The notes below the pieces were generated by a model, which was given only the letters and a program-made list of their open reading frames with translations, was not told the DNA's origin and did not search any database. From contig JBIJDM010000204.1 of NCBI GenBank assembly GCA_044344145.1, positions 1-5,189 of the forward strand: a stretch of 5,189 nucleotides of DNA. Reading direction: 5' to 3'. The stretch's first letter is position 1. Each line of letters begins with the position of its first letter. The position numbers and the translations under genes were made by a program. Below, one piece after another: positions 1 to 4,826 of the stretch. The DNA comes from JBAXGE01 sp044344145. GTDB lineage: Bacteria > Planctomycetota > Phycisphaerae > WQYP01.

Positions 1-282
1 TACAGTAAGCGCGTCGATCTTAGGATCATGCAGCCCTAGCTCCCGCCAGCCTTCAATCACAAGGTAGATACTGGAATACGTATACATTAAATACAGCCCG
101 GGGGATGAGAAGAAAAACTGCACGAAGCCCGACACACCATCATTCGCGAGTTCGAGCCACTCGGGGGATACCTCATTTCGATAGAGTGACCGCATATGCG
201 CTGCAGTGGCGAAGTAGCGATATAGAGTGACCACGTCAACGCTGACGTTGTCTACATTCGAAATCTCGGGATGCTGTTCCAT
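1..282 (-). CDS. Hypothetical protein, N-terminal 94 residues (3' end beyond the window)
   Basis: This is an open frame running from an ATG at 282 down to base 1 with no stop, so only the N-terminus is present. The start is well supported: GAGGAG lies 6 nt upstream (289-294). The protein begins MEQHPEISNVDNV and continues with an aromatic-rich stretch (FVQFFFSSPGLYLMYTYSS, about residues 57-75) and the segment IYLVIEGWRELGLHDPKID. The YLVIEGW-x-ELGL pattern resembles uncharacterised bacterial proteins I have seen, but I cannot name a family or function. The amphipathic, aromatic composition suggests a soluble helical protein rather than a signal peptide or a clear membrane helix. GC content looks lower than in the genes to the right, which may mark an accessory or transferred gene. 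It is divergent from the LOR-like gene, with 153 nt between the two starts. Confidence 0.75.
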   Translation of the reverse strand, partial: MEQHPEISNVDNVSVDVVTLYRYFATAAHMRSLYRNEVSPEWLELANDGVSGFVQFFFSSPGLYLMYTYSSIYLVIEGWRELGLHDPKIDALTV

Positions 283-400
283 GTACTACTCCTCGCTGTT
301 GTTTTGGGCTGGAATCAGGCCGTGGGGCCAGATAATCGGACCAGTTTACCCAAATTCCGGCGTATTGCCTACTGGAACAAGCTGCCGCGGCGCGGTAAGC

Positions 401-423
401 TAAAACCATATATCGTGTTTTTA
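401..423. promoter_or_regulatory. Imperfect dyad upstream of the LOR-like gene
   Basis: TAAAACCA (401-408) and TGTTTTTA (416-423) form an inverted repeat with 7 of 8 positions matching, separated by the AT-rich TATATCG. It sits just before the ribosome binding site of the gene starting at 436, inside the divergent intergenic region. It could be an operator or a weak RNA hairpin. I could not assign a convincing -35/-10 pair for either divergent gene. AT-rich sequence makes chance dyads common, so this is tentative. Confidence 0.25.
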
Positions 424-435
424 CGGAGAATCAAA

Positions 436-1080
436 ATGACCTCAGTCCCCCCCGCTATCCCGTTGAAGCCGCCGGTGGCGCCGCCGCAATTGCAGGACTT
501 TCCCCATACCCAGTTCATCGTGCGGAAGAAAATGTTCAAGCTGCTGGGGGGCGCGTTTCATGTGTATGGGCCGGATGAGAGCACGGTGCTGGCGTATTGC
601 GAGATGAAGGCGTTCAAGCTGAAAGAGGATATCCGCGTGTTTGCCGATGTCGCCAAGCAGCGGCCGCTGCTGAATATCAAGGCGCGCAGCATTCTTGATT
701 TCGGGGCCACGTATGATTTGACGGATCCGCAGACCAATCAGAAAATCGGGGCGTTGCGGCGCAAGGGGCTGAAGTCCATGTTCCGTGACGAGTGGGTTTT
801 GCTGTCGCCGACGGATCAGGAAATCGGCCTGATTCAGGAAGACAGCACCGGGCTGGCGCTGCTGCGGCGGTTTATTGACGTGGTGAGTTATTTCATACCC
901 CAGCAGTACAATGTCACGCTGCTGGGCAAAGTGGTGGCGAGTATGAAGCAGAATAAAAACCCCTTTGTCACCAAGATTCGCGTGACGCGGAGCGTGGATG
1001 TGCCGAATCAGTCGGAAGGCTGGCTGATGCTGGCGGCGGCGCTGCTGCTGTGTGCGATCGAAGGCAAACAACAGGGCTAA
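436..1080 (+). CDS. LOR/LURP-one-related (tubby-C-terminal-like fold) protein
   Basis: This is a 214-residue soluble protein. The start at 436 is chosen because GGAG (425-428) lies 7 nt upstream. The open frame reaches back to 271, but that part overlaps the start of the divergent gene and has no ribosome binding site. Residues 1-20 are proline-rich and probably disordered. From about residue 25 the pattern is that of the LOR family (LURP-one-related/scramblase-like beta barrel): FIVRKKMFKLLGGAFHVYGP (27-46), FKLKEDIRVF (60-69), LLNIKAR (78-84), a YDLTDPQT-x5-GALRRKGLKSMFRDEW run (93-120), then EIGLIQEDS (129-137). The tail LAAALLLCAIEG (199-210) also fits bacterial members as I remember them. 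The fold is often linked to membrane or lipid binding, but bacterial roles are unknown. It is first in a four-gene cluster, 26 nt before the Dabb gene. The family call rests on recalled patterns. Confidence 0.75.
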   Translation: MTSVPPAIPLKPPVAPPQLQDFPHTQFIVRKKMFKLLGGAFHVYGPDESTVLAYCEMKAFKLKEDIRVFADVAKQRPLLNIKARSILDFGATYDLTDPQTNQKIGALRRKGLKSMFRDEWVLLSPTDQEIGLIQEDSTGLALLRRFIDVVSYFIPQQYNVTLLGKVVASMKQNKNPFVTKIRVTRSVDVPNQSEGWLMLAAALLLCAIEGKQQG

Positions 1081-1086
1081 AGGCCC
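1074..1086 (+). other. Short hairpin with the LOR-gene stop codon in its loop
   Basis: GGGC-TAAAG-GCCC (1074-1086) places the TAA stop of the LOR-like gene in the loop. GCTTTT follows it, which gives a faint resemblance to an intrinsic terminator, but the stem is only 4 bp (5 with a U-G pair) and the next gene starts 21 nt later. It is more likely a coupling or mRNA-stability element than a true terminator. Confidence 0.25.
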
Positions 1087-1106
1087 GCTTTTCAGGAGTC
1101 GTGCTT

Positions 1107-1409
1107 ATGTTCGTGCATACGGTATTTTTCTGGCTGAAACCCGATGTCTCCCCCACTGCCCGGGCGGCGCTGCTGCAGGACTGCCGGCAGTTGCTGGAGA
1201 AGATTCCCACAGTGCAGCAGATCTGGGCGGGGACGCCGGTGCCGTCGCCGCGGCCGGTGGTGGACGGGTCGTATGCGGTGGGCCTGACGGTGATCTTTAC
1301 CGATGCGGCGGGGCATGATGTGTATCAGGATCATCCGCTGCATCTGGAGTTTATCGCGCGGCACAAGGCCATCTGGCAGCGCGTGCAGGTGTATGACTTT
1401 GCTTCCTAA
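1107..1409 (+). CDS. Dabb-family (stress-responsive A/B barrel) protein
   Basis: This is a 100-residue protein, the usual size for a single Dabb ferredoxin-like domain. The ATG at 1107 has AGGAG (1094-1098) 8 nt upstream. An in-frame GTG at 1101 is too close to that site, and the ATG further upstream at 1050 lies inside the LOR gene. Family features visible: an N-terminal FVHTVFFWLKPDVS strand with His4, a helix ending KIPTVQQIW (32-40), a central strand YAVGLTVIFTDAAGHDVYQ, then HPLHLEFIARH (76-86) and a C-terminal VQVYDF strand (93-98). Dabb domains dimerise into alpha/beta barrels; some members act as cyclases or decarboxylases, but most bacterial ones have no known reaction. It sits between the LOR-like gene and the DUF5808-like gene, and its stop lies in a hairpin loop next to the following ribosome binding site. 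A short remnant of its 3' end was copied downstream. Confidence 0.85.
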   Translation: MFVHTVFFWLKPDVSPTARAALLQDCRQLLEKIPTVQQIWAGTPVPSPRPVVDGSYAVGLTVIFTDAAGHDVYQDHPLHLEFIARHKAIWQRVQVYDFAS

Positions 1410-1655
1410 AGGAGGCCGATGATGAATCAGCAGGAAAGCAACCAGCAATCGTGGGAGGACCCGGCGCACTGGTCGGGGCCGCTAGCGGCGTTTTACTTCA
1501 GTAAAACCGATACCCGCGCGTGGGTGCCCAAGAAATATGGCGGCGGGTGGACGATGAACATCGGCCATCCGCGCGGGGCGTGGTGGTTGCTGATATTTGT
1601 CATCGGGATGCCGGTGGTGGTGGCGGGGACGTTTATTGCCGTGCAGGTGTTGGCG
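1383..1655 (+). repeat. Tandem segmental duplication, left copy
   Basis: The segment starting near 1383 aligns without gaps to the one starting at 1675, at a constant offset of 292 bp. It comprises the last nine codons of the Dabb gene, the hairpin with its ribosome binding site, and nearly the whole 80-codon DUF5808-like gene. Long blocks are identical, for example GGCGTTTTACTTCAGTAAAA in both copies. The boundaries are approximate: similarity drops to chance just before 1383 and fades after about 1655. Confidence 0.85.
1401..1416 (+). promoter_or_regulatory. Hairpin holding a stop codon in the loop and a ribosome binding site in the stem (copy 1)
   Basis: GCTTCC-TAAA-GGAGGC can fold into a 6-bp stem with one U-G pair. 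The loop contains the TAA stop of the Dabb gene and the 3' arm contains the GGAGG of the next gene. A ribosome terminating on the Dabb gene would open the stem and free the site, which suggests translational coupling. The same structure is kept in the duplicated copy at 1693-1708. Function is inferred. Confidence 0.5.
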
Positions 1656-1664
1656 GGAAAATAG
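1422..1664 (+). CDS. Small DUF5808-like single-helix membrane protein
   Basis: This is an 80-residue protein. There are two adjacent ATGs (1419, 1422); the second is preferred because AAAGGAGG ends at 1415, leaving 6 nt. The N-terminal half is polar and carries DPAHWSGPLAAFYFSKTD (13-30), then RAWVPKKYGGGWTMNIGHPR (32-51). This matches the pattern I know for DUF5808 (a short F/Y-Y-x4-D-x-R-x-x-VPK-x-x-G-x-GWT-N region followed by a hydrophobic helix). Residues 53-76 form one transmembrane segment, leaving almost no C-terminal tail. No signal peptide or catalytic motif is visible. It is 12 nt after the Dabb gene and 49 nt before its longer paralogue, with which I count 54 identities in the first 77 residues. 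Function is unknown; a small membrane-associated partner of the neighbouring proteins is possible. Confidence 0.8.
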   Translation: MNQQESNQQSWEDPAHWSGPLAAFYFSKTDTRAWVPKKYGGGWTMNIGHPRGAWWLLIFVIGMPVVVAGTFIAVQVLAGK

Positions 1665-1668
1665 TGGG

Positions 1669-1701
1669 ATGAATGTGCCGGGATATGACGTAGCTTCCTG
1701 A
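1669..1701 (+). pseudogene. Vestige of the Dabb gene 3' end, now a 10-codon mini-ORF
   Basis: Reading ATG at 1669 gives MNVPGYDVAS then TGA. Its end aligns position for position with the Dabb C-terminus VQVYDFAS plus stop, in the same frame relative to the duplication. It is therefore a leftover of the copied segment. It begins 4 nt after the stop of the first DUF5808-like gene, so a terminating ribosome could reinitiate here and read through the hairpin that holds the next ribosome binding site. Whether it is translated is unknown. Confidence 0.5.
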
Positions 1702-1947
1702 AGGAGGCCGGTGATGAATCAGAAGCAGATCAACCGAGAGTCCTGGGATGATCCGGCGCATTGGTCGGGACCGCTATCGGCGTTTTACTTCAGTAAAACC
1801 GATACGCGCACGTGGGTGCCCACGAAATATGGCGAAGCCTGGACGATGAACATCGGCCAGCCCAGAGGCGCGTGGTGGCTGCTGATTATTGTCATCGGGT
1901 TACCGCTGCTGATGGTGGGGATTATTATCACCACGCAGGAACTGGCG
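1675..1947 (+). repeat. Tandem segmental duplication, right copy
   Basis: This is the counterpart of the segment at 1383-1655, offset 292 bp with no indels seen. It has diverged at scattered positions, including the Dabb stop (TAA to TGA), and continues into an unrelated 3' coding region from roughly 1950 onward, so the right-hand gene is longer than the left one. Confidence 0.85.
1693..1708 (+). promoter_or_regulatory. Hairpin holding a stop codon in the loop and a ribosome binding site in the stem (copy 2)
   Basis: GCTTCC-TGAA-GGAGGC is the duplicated form of the hairpin at 1401-1416. Both stem arms are identical to copy 1 and only the loop differs (TGAA for TAAA), so the loop still carries an in-frame stop for the Dabb vestige. 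Conservation of the stem while flanking bases changed suggests, but does not prove, a function in exposing the GGAGG of the gene at 1714. Confidence 0.45.
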
Positions 1948-2439
1948 ACAGCGATACGGAACAGTCCGCGACCATCGCCGGTGGTAAAGACCAAGGTGCC
2001 AAAGCCACGAGATCTGCACCCGAATGCGGTATTATTAATGCAAAGCTTGAGCGATTATCTACAGCGAACCGGTGAATTCCCCAAGTATCAGGCGGAACTA
2101 TTCATGGCGCCGTTTCCCGATGATTTTGAGGCCTTGAAAATTAATCAACGAGCTACGGTCCCGACCGCCAAGTTAAAGCATTTGGCCGCAACGGATTACC
2201 CCGAATATGTGCGTCAAATAGATTATTGGAGTCCGTTTGTGTATCTGCGTCCCACCCCATCCGCAACCGGGCCCGCCGCGACCAGCCCAAGTCGCAGATT
2301 GATTTTTTATAGCAAATTCAAGGGTTATGACGACGTGATGCTGGTTTATGATGATGGTAGCGATGCCGAAATAAAATCCCTTGCGGATGCGGAGTTGATT
2401 ATCAGGAGTTTTGGTTACGAGCCAACCACCCAGCCGTAG
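1714..2439 (+). CDS. DUF5808-like membrane protein with a long C-terminal extension
   Basis: This is a 241-residue paralogue of the preceding gene. The ATG at 1714 is preferred to GTG at 1711 because AAGGAGG ends at 1707. Residues 1-51 repeat the DUF5808-like region (DPAHWSGPLSAFYFSKTD; WVPTKYGEAWTMNIG). Residues 53-77 form one membrane helix, followed by a Pro/Lys-rich linker (84-103) and a new domain. That domain starts with a helix HPNAVLLMQSLSDYLQRTGE (102-121), continues PKYQAELFMAPFPDDFEALK, and has YWSPFVYLRP (171-180), RLIFYSKFKGYDDVMLVYDD (195-214) and GSDAEIKSLADAELIIRS. The layout of a membrane helix, a 'length of sequence given as EFP' region and a late beta-rich part with acidic turns recalls pseudopilin-like proteins, but there is no prepilin peptidase site, so I only note the resemblance. 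The extension is AT-richer than the N-terminal part, suggesting a fusion. Last gene of the cluster. Confidence 0.8.
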   Translation: MNQKQINRESWDDPAHWSGPLSAFYFSKTDTRTWVPTKYGEAWTMNIGQPRGAWWLLIIVIGLPLLMVGIIITTQELATAIRNSPRPSPVVKTKVPKPRDLHPNAVLLMQSLSDYLQRTGEFPKYQAELFMAPFPDDFEALKINQRATVPTAKLKHLAATDYPEYVRQIDYWSPFVYLRPTPSATGPAATSPSRRLIFYSKFKGYDDVMLVYDDGSDAEIKSLADAELIIRSFGYEPTTQP

Positions 2440-2555
2440 GGGTGTGGGCCCGTGTGGAGTGCGATGGGTACAGCATGCCCAAGCTACCGCAGGACGGAAA
2501 AAAGTGACGCATAAAACAAAGAAGTTGGGATGCGCACGACCCCGCGTTGCCCCCC

Positions 2556-3788
2556 CTACTGCCATAGCCGGGTGATGGGCACGGCCAGCAGTTTGGGGCC
2601 GAAGGGGATCACTTCTGAACCCTGATACAGCACTATGCCGCGATGGAAGCGCGGGCCGGTTTCCTCGGCGAGGATACGCAAGCCGTTAAAATCGCTGGCG
2701 GTCACCGTGCTGCTGGCTTTCACTTCCAGCCCCACCAAGGCCCCCGCCGGGGACTCGAGCACGATATCCACCTCGGAGCCGTTCTGGGTACGGAAATGGA
2801 ACAAGGCCGGCTCGGTCTGGCTCCAACTGGCCTGCTTGCGCAGTTCCATGACGACATAATTTTCCAGCAAGGGTCCGTAGAGATTGGCCTGGCGCAGAGC
2901 CGGGGCACTATCCATGCCCAGCAGGGCCGCGCTGAGGCCGGTGTCGTTCAGATAGACCTTGGGCGACTTGACCAGACGCTTGCCCAGATTGCCCGACCAG
3001 GGCGGCAATAACACCACGAGGAAGGTGGCTTCGAGCAGGGCGAGATAACGCTTGAGGGTGGTCTGTGGCAGGCCGGTGCTGCGGGCCAACTCCGCGTGAT
3101 TCATTAGCGCGCCGGTCCGCGCGGCCAACAAGGCCAGCAGACGGGGCAAGACGGTCAGTCCGTCAATACTGGCGAGGTTGCGCACATCGCGTTGCAGAAT
3201 GGTGGTCACATAGGCATTGAACCACGCGCGGCGGCGCGACCATACGGGGCGGCGCTGGGCCTCGGGATAGCCGCCGTGCAAAAGCAGTGCGGCGACATCG
3301 CCATCCGTCTCCGCCACGGCAGCAGTGGAGCGAATCTGCGGCGCAAATAACTCATCCACAAAACAGGTGGGCGCGGCGGACAGCTCGCTCTGGGCCAATG
3401 GCCACAGGGGGAGAATTTCCATCCGGCCCGCGAGGGACTCGGATAATTTGGGCAGCATCAAAACATTCGCCGACCCGGTCAGCAGATAACGCCCCGGTTG
3501 ACGATTACGATCCACCTGCGCTTTGAGGGCGATAAACAAACCGGGGGCGCGCTGAATCTCGTCGAGTGCGACGGGGCCATCGAGCCCGGCGAGAAAGCCG
3601 GCGGGGTCGGTGGTGGCGGCGGTGAGAACGTTGGCATCGTCCAAGGTGAGATAGCGCGCGGGCCAGCCGATGGCGGCGAGATGCTGGACTAGGGTACTCT
3701 TGCCGGTCTGCCGGGCGCCGTGGAGCAAGACCACGGGACTATCGGCGAGGGCGGCGCGTACGTGGGAGAATATGAGGCGCTGAATCAT
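2556..3788 (-). CDS. AAA ATPase with C-terminal DUF4143 (AAA_14-DUF4143 family)
   Basis: This is a 410-residue protein, a normal length for the family. The AAA_14 domain is at the N-terminus: Walker A GARQTGKST (24-32), Walker B VALDEIQ (73-79, Asp76/Glu77) and a sensor-1-like LLTGSAN (102-108). HGGYPE (171-176) and YVTTILQRDV (193-202) are typical of the family. A winged-helix part follows (about 228-262, HAELARSTGLPQTTLKRYL), then DUF4143 with the conserved KVYLNDTGL (277-285). Its end has a PD-(D/E)XK-like pattern: Glu309 in LLENYV, Asp341 in GSEVDIVLE, and Glu355-x-Lys357 in LEVKAS. The motifs look intact. The biochemical role is unsettled: many such proteins are uncharacterised, and defence, toxin-antitoxin-like and DNA-repair roles are all possible. 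I place the start at 3788; frame upstream of it would only translate the dyad repeats. There is no ribosome binding site, consistent with a leaderless mRNA. It is convergent with the plus-strand cluster. Confidence 0.93.
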   Translation of the reverse strand: MIQRLIFSHVRAALADSPVVLLHGARQTGKSTLVQHLAAIGWPARYLTLDDANVLTAATTDPAGFLAGLDGPVALDEIQRAPGLFIALKAQVDRNRQPGRYLLTGSANVLMLPKLSESLAGRMEILPLWPLAQSELSAAPTCFVDELFAPQIRSTAAVAETDGDVAALLLHGGYPEAQRRPVWSRRRAWFNAYVTTILQRDVRNLASIDGLTVLPRLLALLAARTGALMNHAELARSTGLPQTTLKRYLALLEATFLVVLLPPWSGNLGKRLVKSPKVYLNDTGLSAALLGMDSAPALRQANLYGPLLENYVVMELRKQASWSQTEPALFHFRTQNGSEVDIVLESPAGALVGLEVKASSTVTASDFNGLRILAEETGPRFHRGIVLYQGSEVIPFGPKLLAVPITRLWQ

Positions 3789-3794
3789 GGCTTG

Positions 3795-3823
3795 AATATA
3801 GCCACTTGGTGGTTGAAAATCAA
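3795..3823 (-). promoter_or_regulatory. Predicted promoter of the ATPase gene, giving a leaderless transcript
   Basis: On the minus strand, TTGATT (3823-3818) and TATATT (3800-3795) are separated by exactly 17 nt, close to the sigma-70-type consensus. Only 6 nt separate the -10 from the ATG at 3788, so transcription should begin at or next to the start codon. This explains why no ribosome binding site is seen. The -35 lies inside the first dyad unit, so a protein bound there would block RNA polymerase. Confidence 0.55.
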
Positions 3824-3870
3824 CCAGTAAGTGGATGAAAATCAACCACTTGGTGGTCGAATATCAACCA
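3805..3870. repeat. Three tandem 22-bp units, each containing a dyad; likely operator array
   Basis: Contiguous units lie at 3805-3826, 3827-3848 and 3849-3870, each ending ATCAACCA in units 1 and 2 and TATCAACCA in unit 3. Unit 1 contains a perfect inverted repeat TGGTTGA-AAA-TCAACCA; units 2 and 3 each have one mismatch in the left arm (TGGATGA, TGGTCGA). A second dyad, ACCAC-TTG-GTGGT, spans the junction of units 2 and 3 (3845-3857). The 22-bp period is about two helical turns, placing the sites on one face of the DNA. The array directly overlaps the ATPase promoter. The bound protein is unknown; the ATPase itself, through its winged-helix part, or an unlinked regulator are both possible. 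Confidence 0.8.
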
Positions 3871-3928
3871 CACAAAAGTTGTAAGTGTCTATATTGCAGT
3901 TTTTTACATATTTGCGTGCGGTTTATTT

Positions 3929-4441
3929 TTAAGAAATTGCGAACTCGGAGATTTGCGTTTTTAGGGTGGGGAATTGGCGGGTTAGGTCGGGGCCGGAGGC
4001 GAGCTGGAAATCTTGGAAGTCGAAGCCGGGGGCGACGGTGCAGCCGATGAGGGCATAGGCGGTGCCCGGCGCGGGGGTGGCGCCGAACCAGGTGCCGGCG
4101 GGGACGGTGTATTGCAGGTGTTGGCCGGTGAGGAGATTTTGGCCGAGGAGGATTTCCTGATAGGTGCCGGCGGGTGAGATCAGGGCAAGGCGCAGGGGCC
4201 CGCCGAGATAAAAGTGCCAGCCTTCATCGGAGCGGATGCGGTGGAGGTGGGAGTATTCGCCGGCCTGGAGGAGAAACAAAATGGTGGTGCTGTAGGCGCG
4301 CGGACCGGGGAAGGGCGCGGGCAAGTTGGGGATGAGACCCGCGCTGCGATAGGTCTCGGCGTAGTGGCCGCCTTCGGGGTGGGCGCGCAGATGATAATGG
4401 GCGATGAGTTCGGCGGCGGTAAGCGGGGGCACCGGATGCAT
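3929..4441 (-). CDS. DUF985 / Cupin_5 family protein
   Basis: This is a 170-residue single-domain RmlC-like cupin, the usual length for DUF985 proteins. The ATG at 4441 has GGAG (4450-4447) 5 nt upstream, and the protein starts with the family-typical LTAAELIAHYHLRAHPEGG-x-YAETYRS region. Upstream in-frame ATG 4513 would only add translated palindrome. Key features: HPEGG (21-25), STTILFLL (51-58), the cupin motif SHLHRIRSDEGWHFYLG (64-80) with His65, His67, Glu73 and His76 as potential metal or ligand residues, VPAGTWFGA (113-121), and CTVAPGFDFQDFQL (134-147). Proteins of this fold often bind metal or sugar-nucleotide-like ligands, but no reaction is established for the family. It lies 140 nt upstream of the ATPase gene on the same strand, with the dyad array between, so the two are probably transcribed separately. 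Confidence 0.93.
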   Translation of the reverse strand: MHPVPPLTAAELIAHYHLRAHPEGGHYAETYRSAGLIPNLPAPFPGPRAYSTTILFLLQAGEYSHLHRIRSDEGWHFYLGGPLRLALISPAGTYQEILLGQNLLTGQHLQYTVPAGTWFGATPAPGTAYALIGCTVAPGFDFQDFQLASGPDLTRQFPTLKTQISEFAIS

Positions 4442-4458
4442 GGCGACTCCGGATGAAG

Positions 4459-4615
4459 GGCAAAAATGCCTTCGCTTGGCGACGCTGGTCCAGAGAGCTT
4501 TGCGTTCAAGCAAAGCAGCGTCACCAAGGCGAAGGGAGGAACTCGCAGAGACCGGAGGGTCTCGTTCGGTGCCACCCTGCCCGATGGCACAAGAACCTAA
4601 ACCGCAGACTCTGCG
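4459..4615. repeat. Cluster of five inverted repeats; probable dispersed palindromic element or structured RNA
   Basis: Within the 211-nt gap between the cupin and the 57-codon gene there are five successive inverted repeats. They are GGCA-AAAA-TGCC (4459-4470); a long compound stem with arms 4470-4487 and 4516-4534 (18 of 19 paired positions allowing one bulge and one mismatch), topped by GCTTTGC-GTTCAA-GCAAAGC (4497-4516); GAGACC-GGAG-GGTCTC (4548-4563); GTGCCA-(10 nt)-TGGCAC (4569-4590); and CGCAG-ACT-CTGCG (4603-4615). No frame across it has a ribosome binding site or a recognisable protein. Such density of perfect stems points to a REP/MITE-like repeat or a folded transcript. The family is not identified, and only one copy is visible here. 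Confidence 0.6.
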
Positions 4616-4652
4616 TTCGATGGTACAGCAATAACGGCGTTGAGCGAACCTG

Positions 4653-4826
4653 TTACGCGGCGTGTCCGGGACGCAGGCGTACCATGTACGCGGGCTGCTG
4701 GGGACAGACGGCCATCACGCGGTCCAGATAGCGGCGTAATTCCGTTTCGGAAAAACGCACCAAGTGGGCCGGATTGGCCGACAAGTTGTACTGCATAATC
4801 GCCGCGATTAAATCGCGCTTAGTCAT
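4653..4826 (-). CDS. Small hypothetical protein, 57 residues
   Basis: This is a short gene with a near-perfect AGGAGG (4836-4831) 5 nt... counting from its A at 4831, 4 nt before the ATG at 4826. The product starts MTKRDLIAAIMQYNLSANPA and continues HLVRFSETELRRYLDRVM, ending RLRPGHAA. The first two thirds read as two amphipathic helices, the first hydrophobic on one face (LIAAIMQ) and the second with a pattern F-S-E-x-E-L-x-x-YL typical of small helical-hairpin domains. It has no signal peptide, membrane helix or catalytic motif. I have seen similar short bacterial proteins but cannot assign a family. The start codon lies in a hairpin and overlaps the stop of a possible leader peptide (ATGA), suggesting tight translational control. 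The coding sense is supported by the ribosome binding site and the protein-like composition, not by any match. Confidence 0.7.
   Translation of the reverse strand: MTKRDLIAAIMQYNLSANPAHLVRFSETELRRYLDRVMAVCPQQPAYMVRLRPGHAA

Noticed and set aside
271..435. N-terminal extension of the LOR-like protein from the ATG at 271, with a signal-peptide-like MLFHVLLLAVVLGW start
   Set aside because: It has no ribosome binding site, overlaps the start of the divergent gene, and a well-placed GGAG precedes the ATG at 436, after which family-like sequence begins.
442..1071. 209-codon minus-strand open frame opposite the LOR-like gene
   Set aside because: It is an antisense shadow rich in Arg, His and Gln, with no family features; the plus-strand gene explains the sequence.
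2465..2481. Stem TGGGTA-CAGCA-TGCCCA between the convergent genes as a terminator
   Set aside because: Although the stem is 6 bp (one U-G pair), neither strand has a T-tract after it, so a terminator call is not supported; the 116-nt gap has no other clear feature.
3789..3845. Upstream start at 3845 for the ATPase
   Set aside because: The extra 19 residues merely translate the dyad repeats, lack a ribosome binding site, and would place the predicted promoter inside the coding region.
3805..3870. CRISPR array
   Set aside because: The three units are contiguous with no spacers, only 22 bp long and dyad-symmetric; no cas genes are nearby.
4180..4590. 136-codon minus-strand frame overlapping the cupin
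   Set aside because: It is Pro/Ser/Arg-rich, a frame-shifted reading of the cupin and the palindromic element, with no ribosome binding site.
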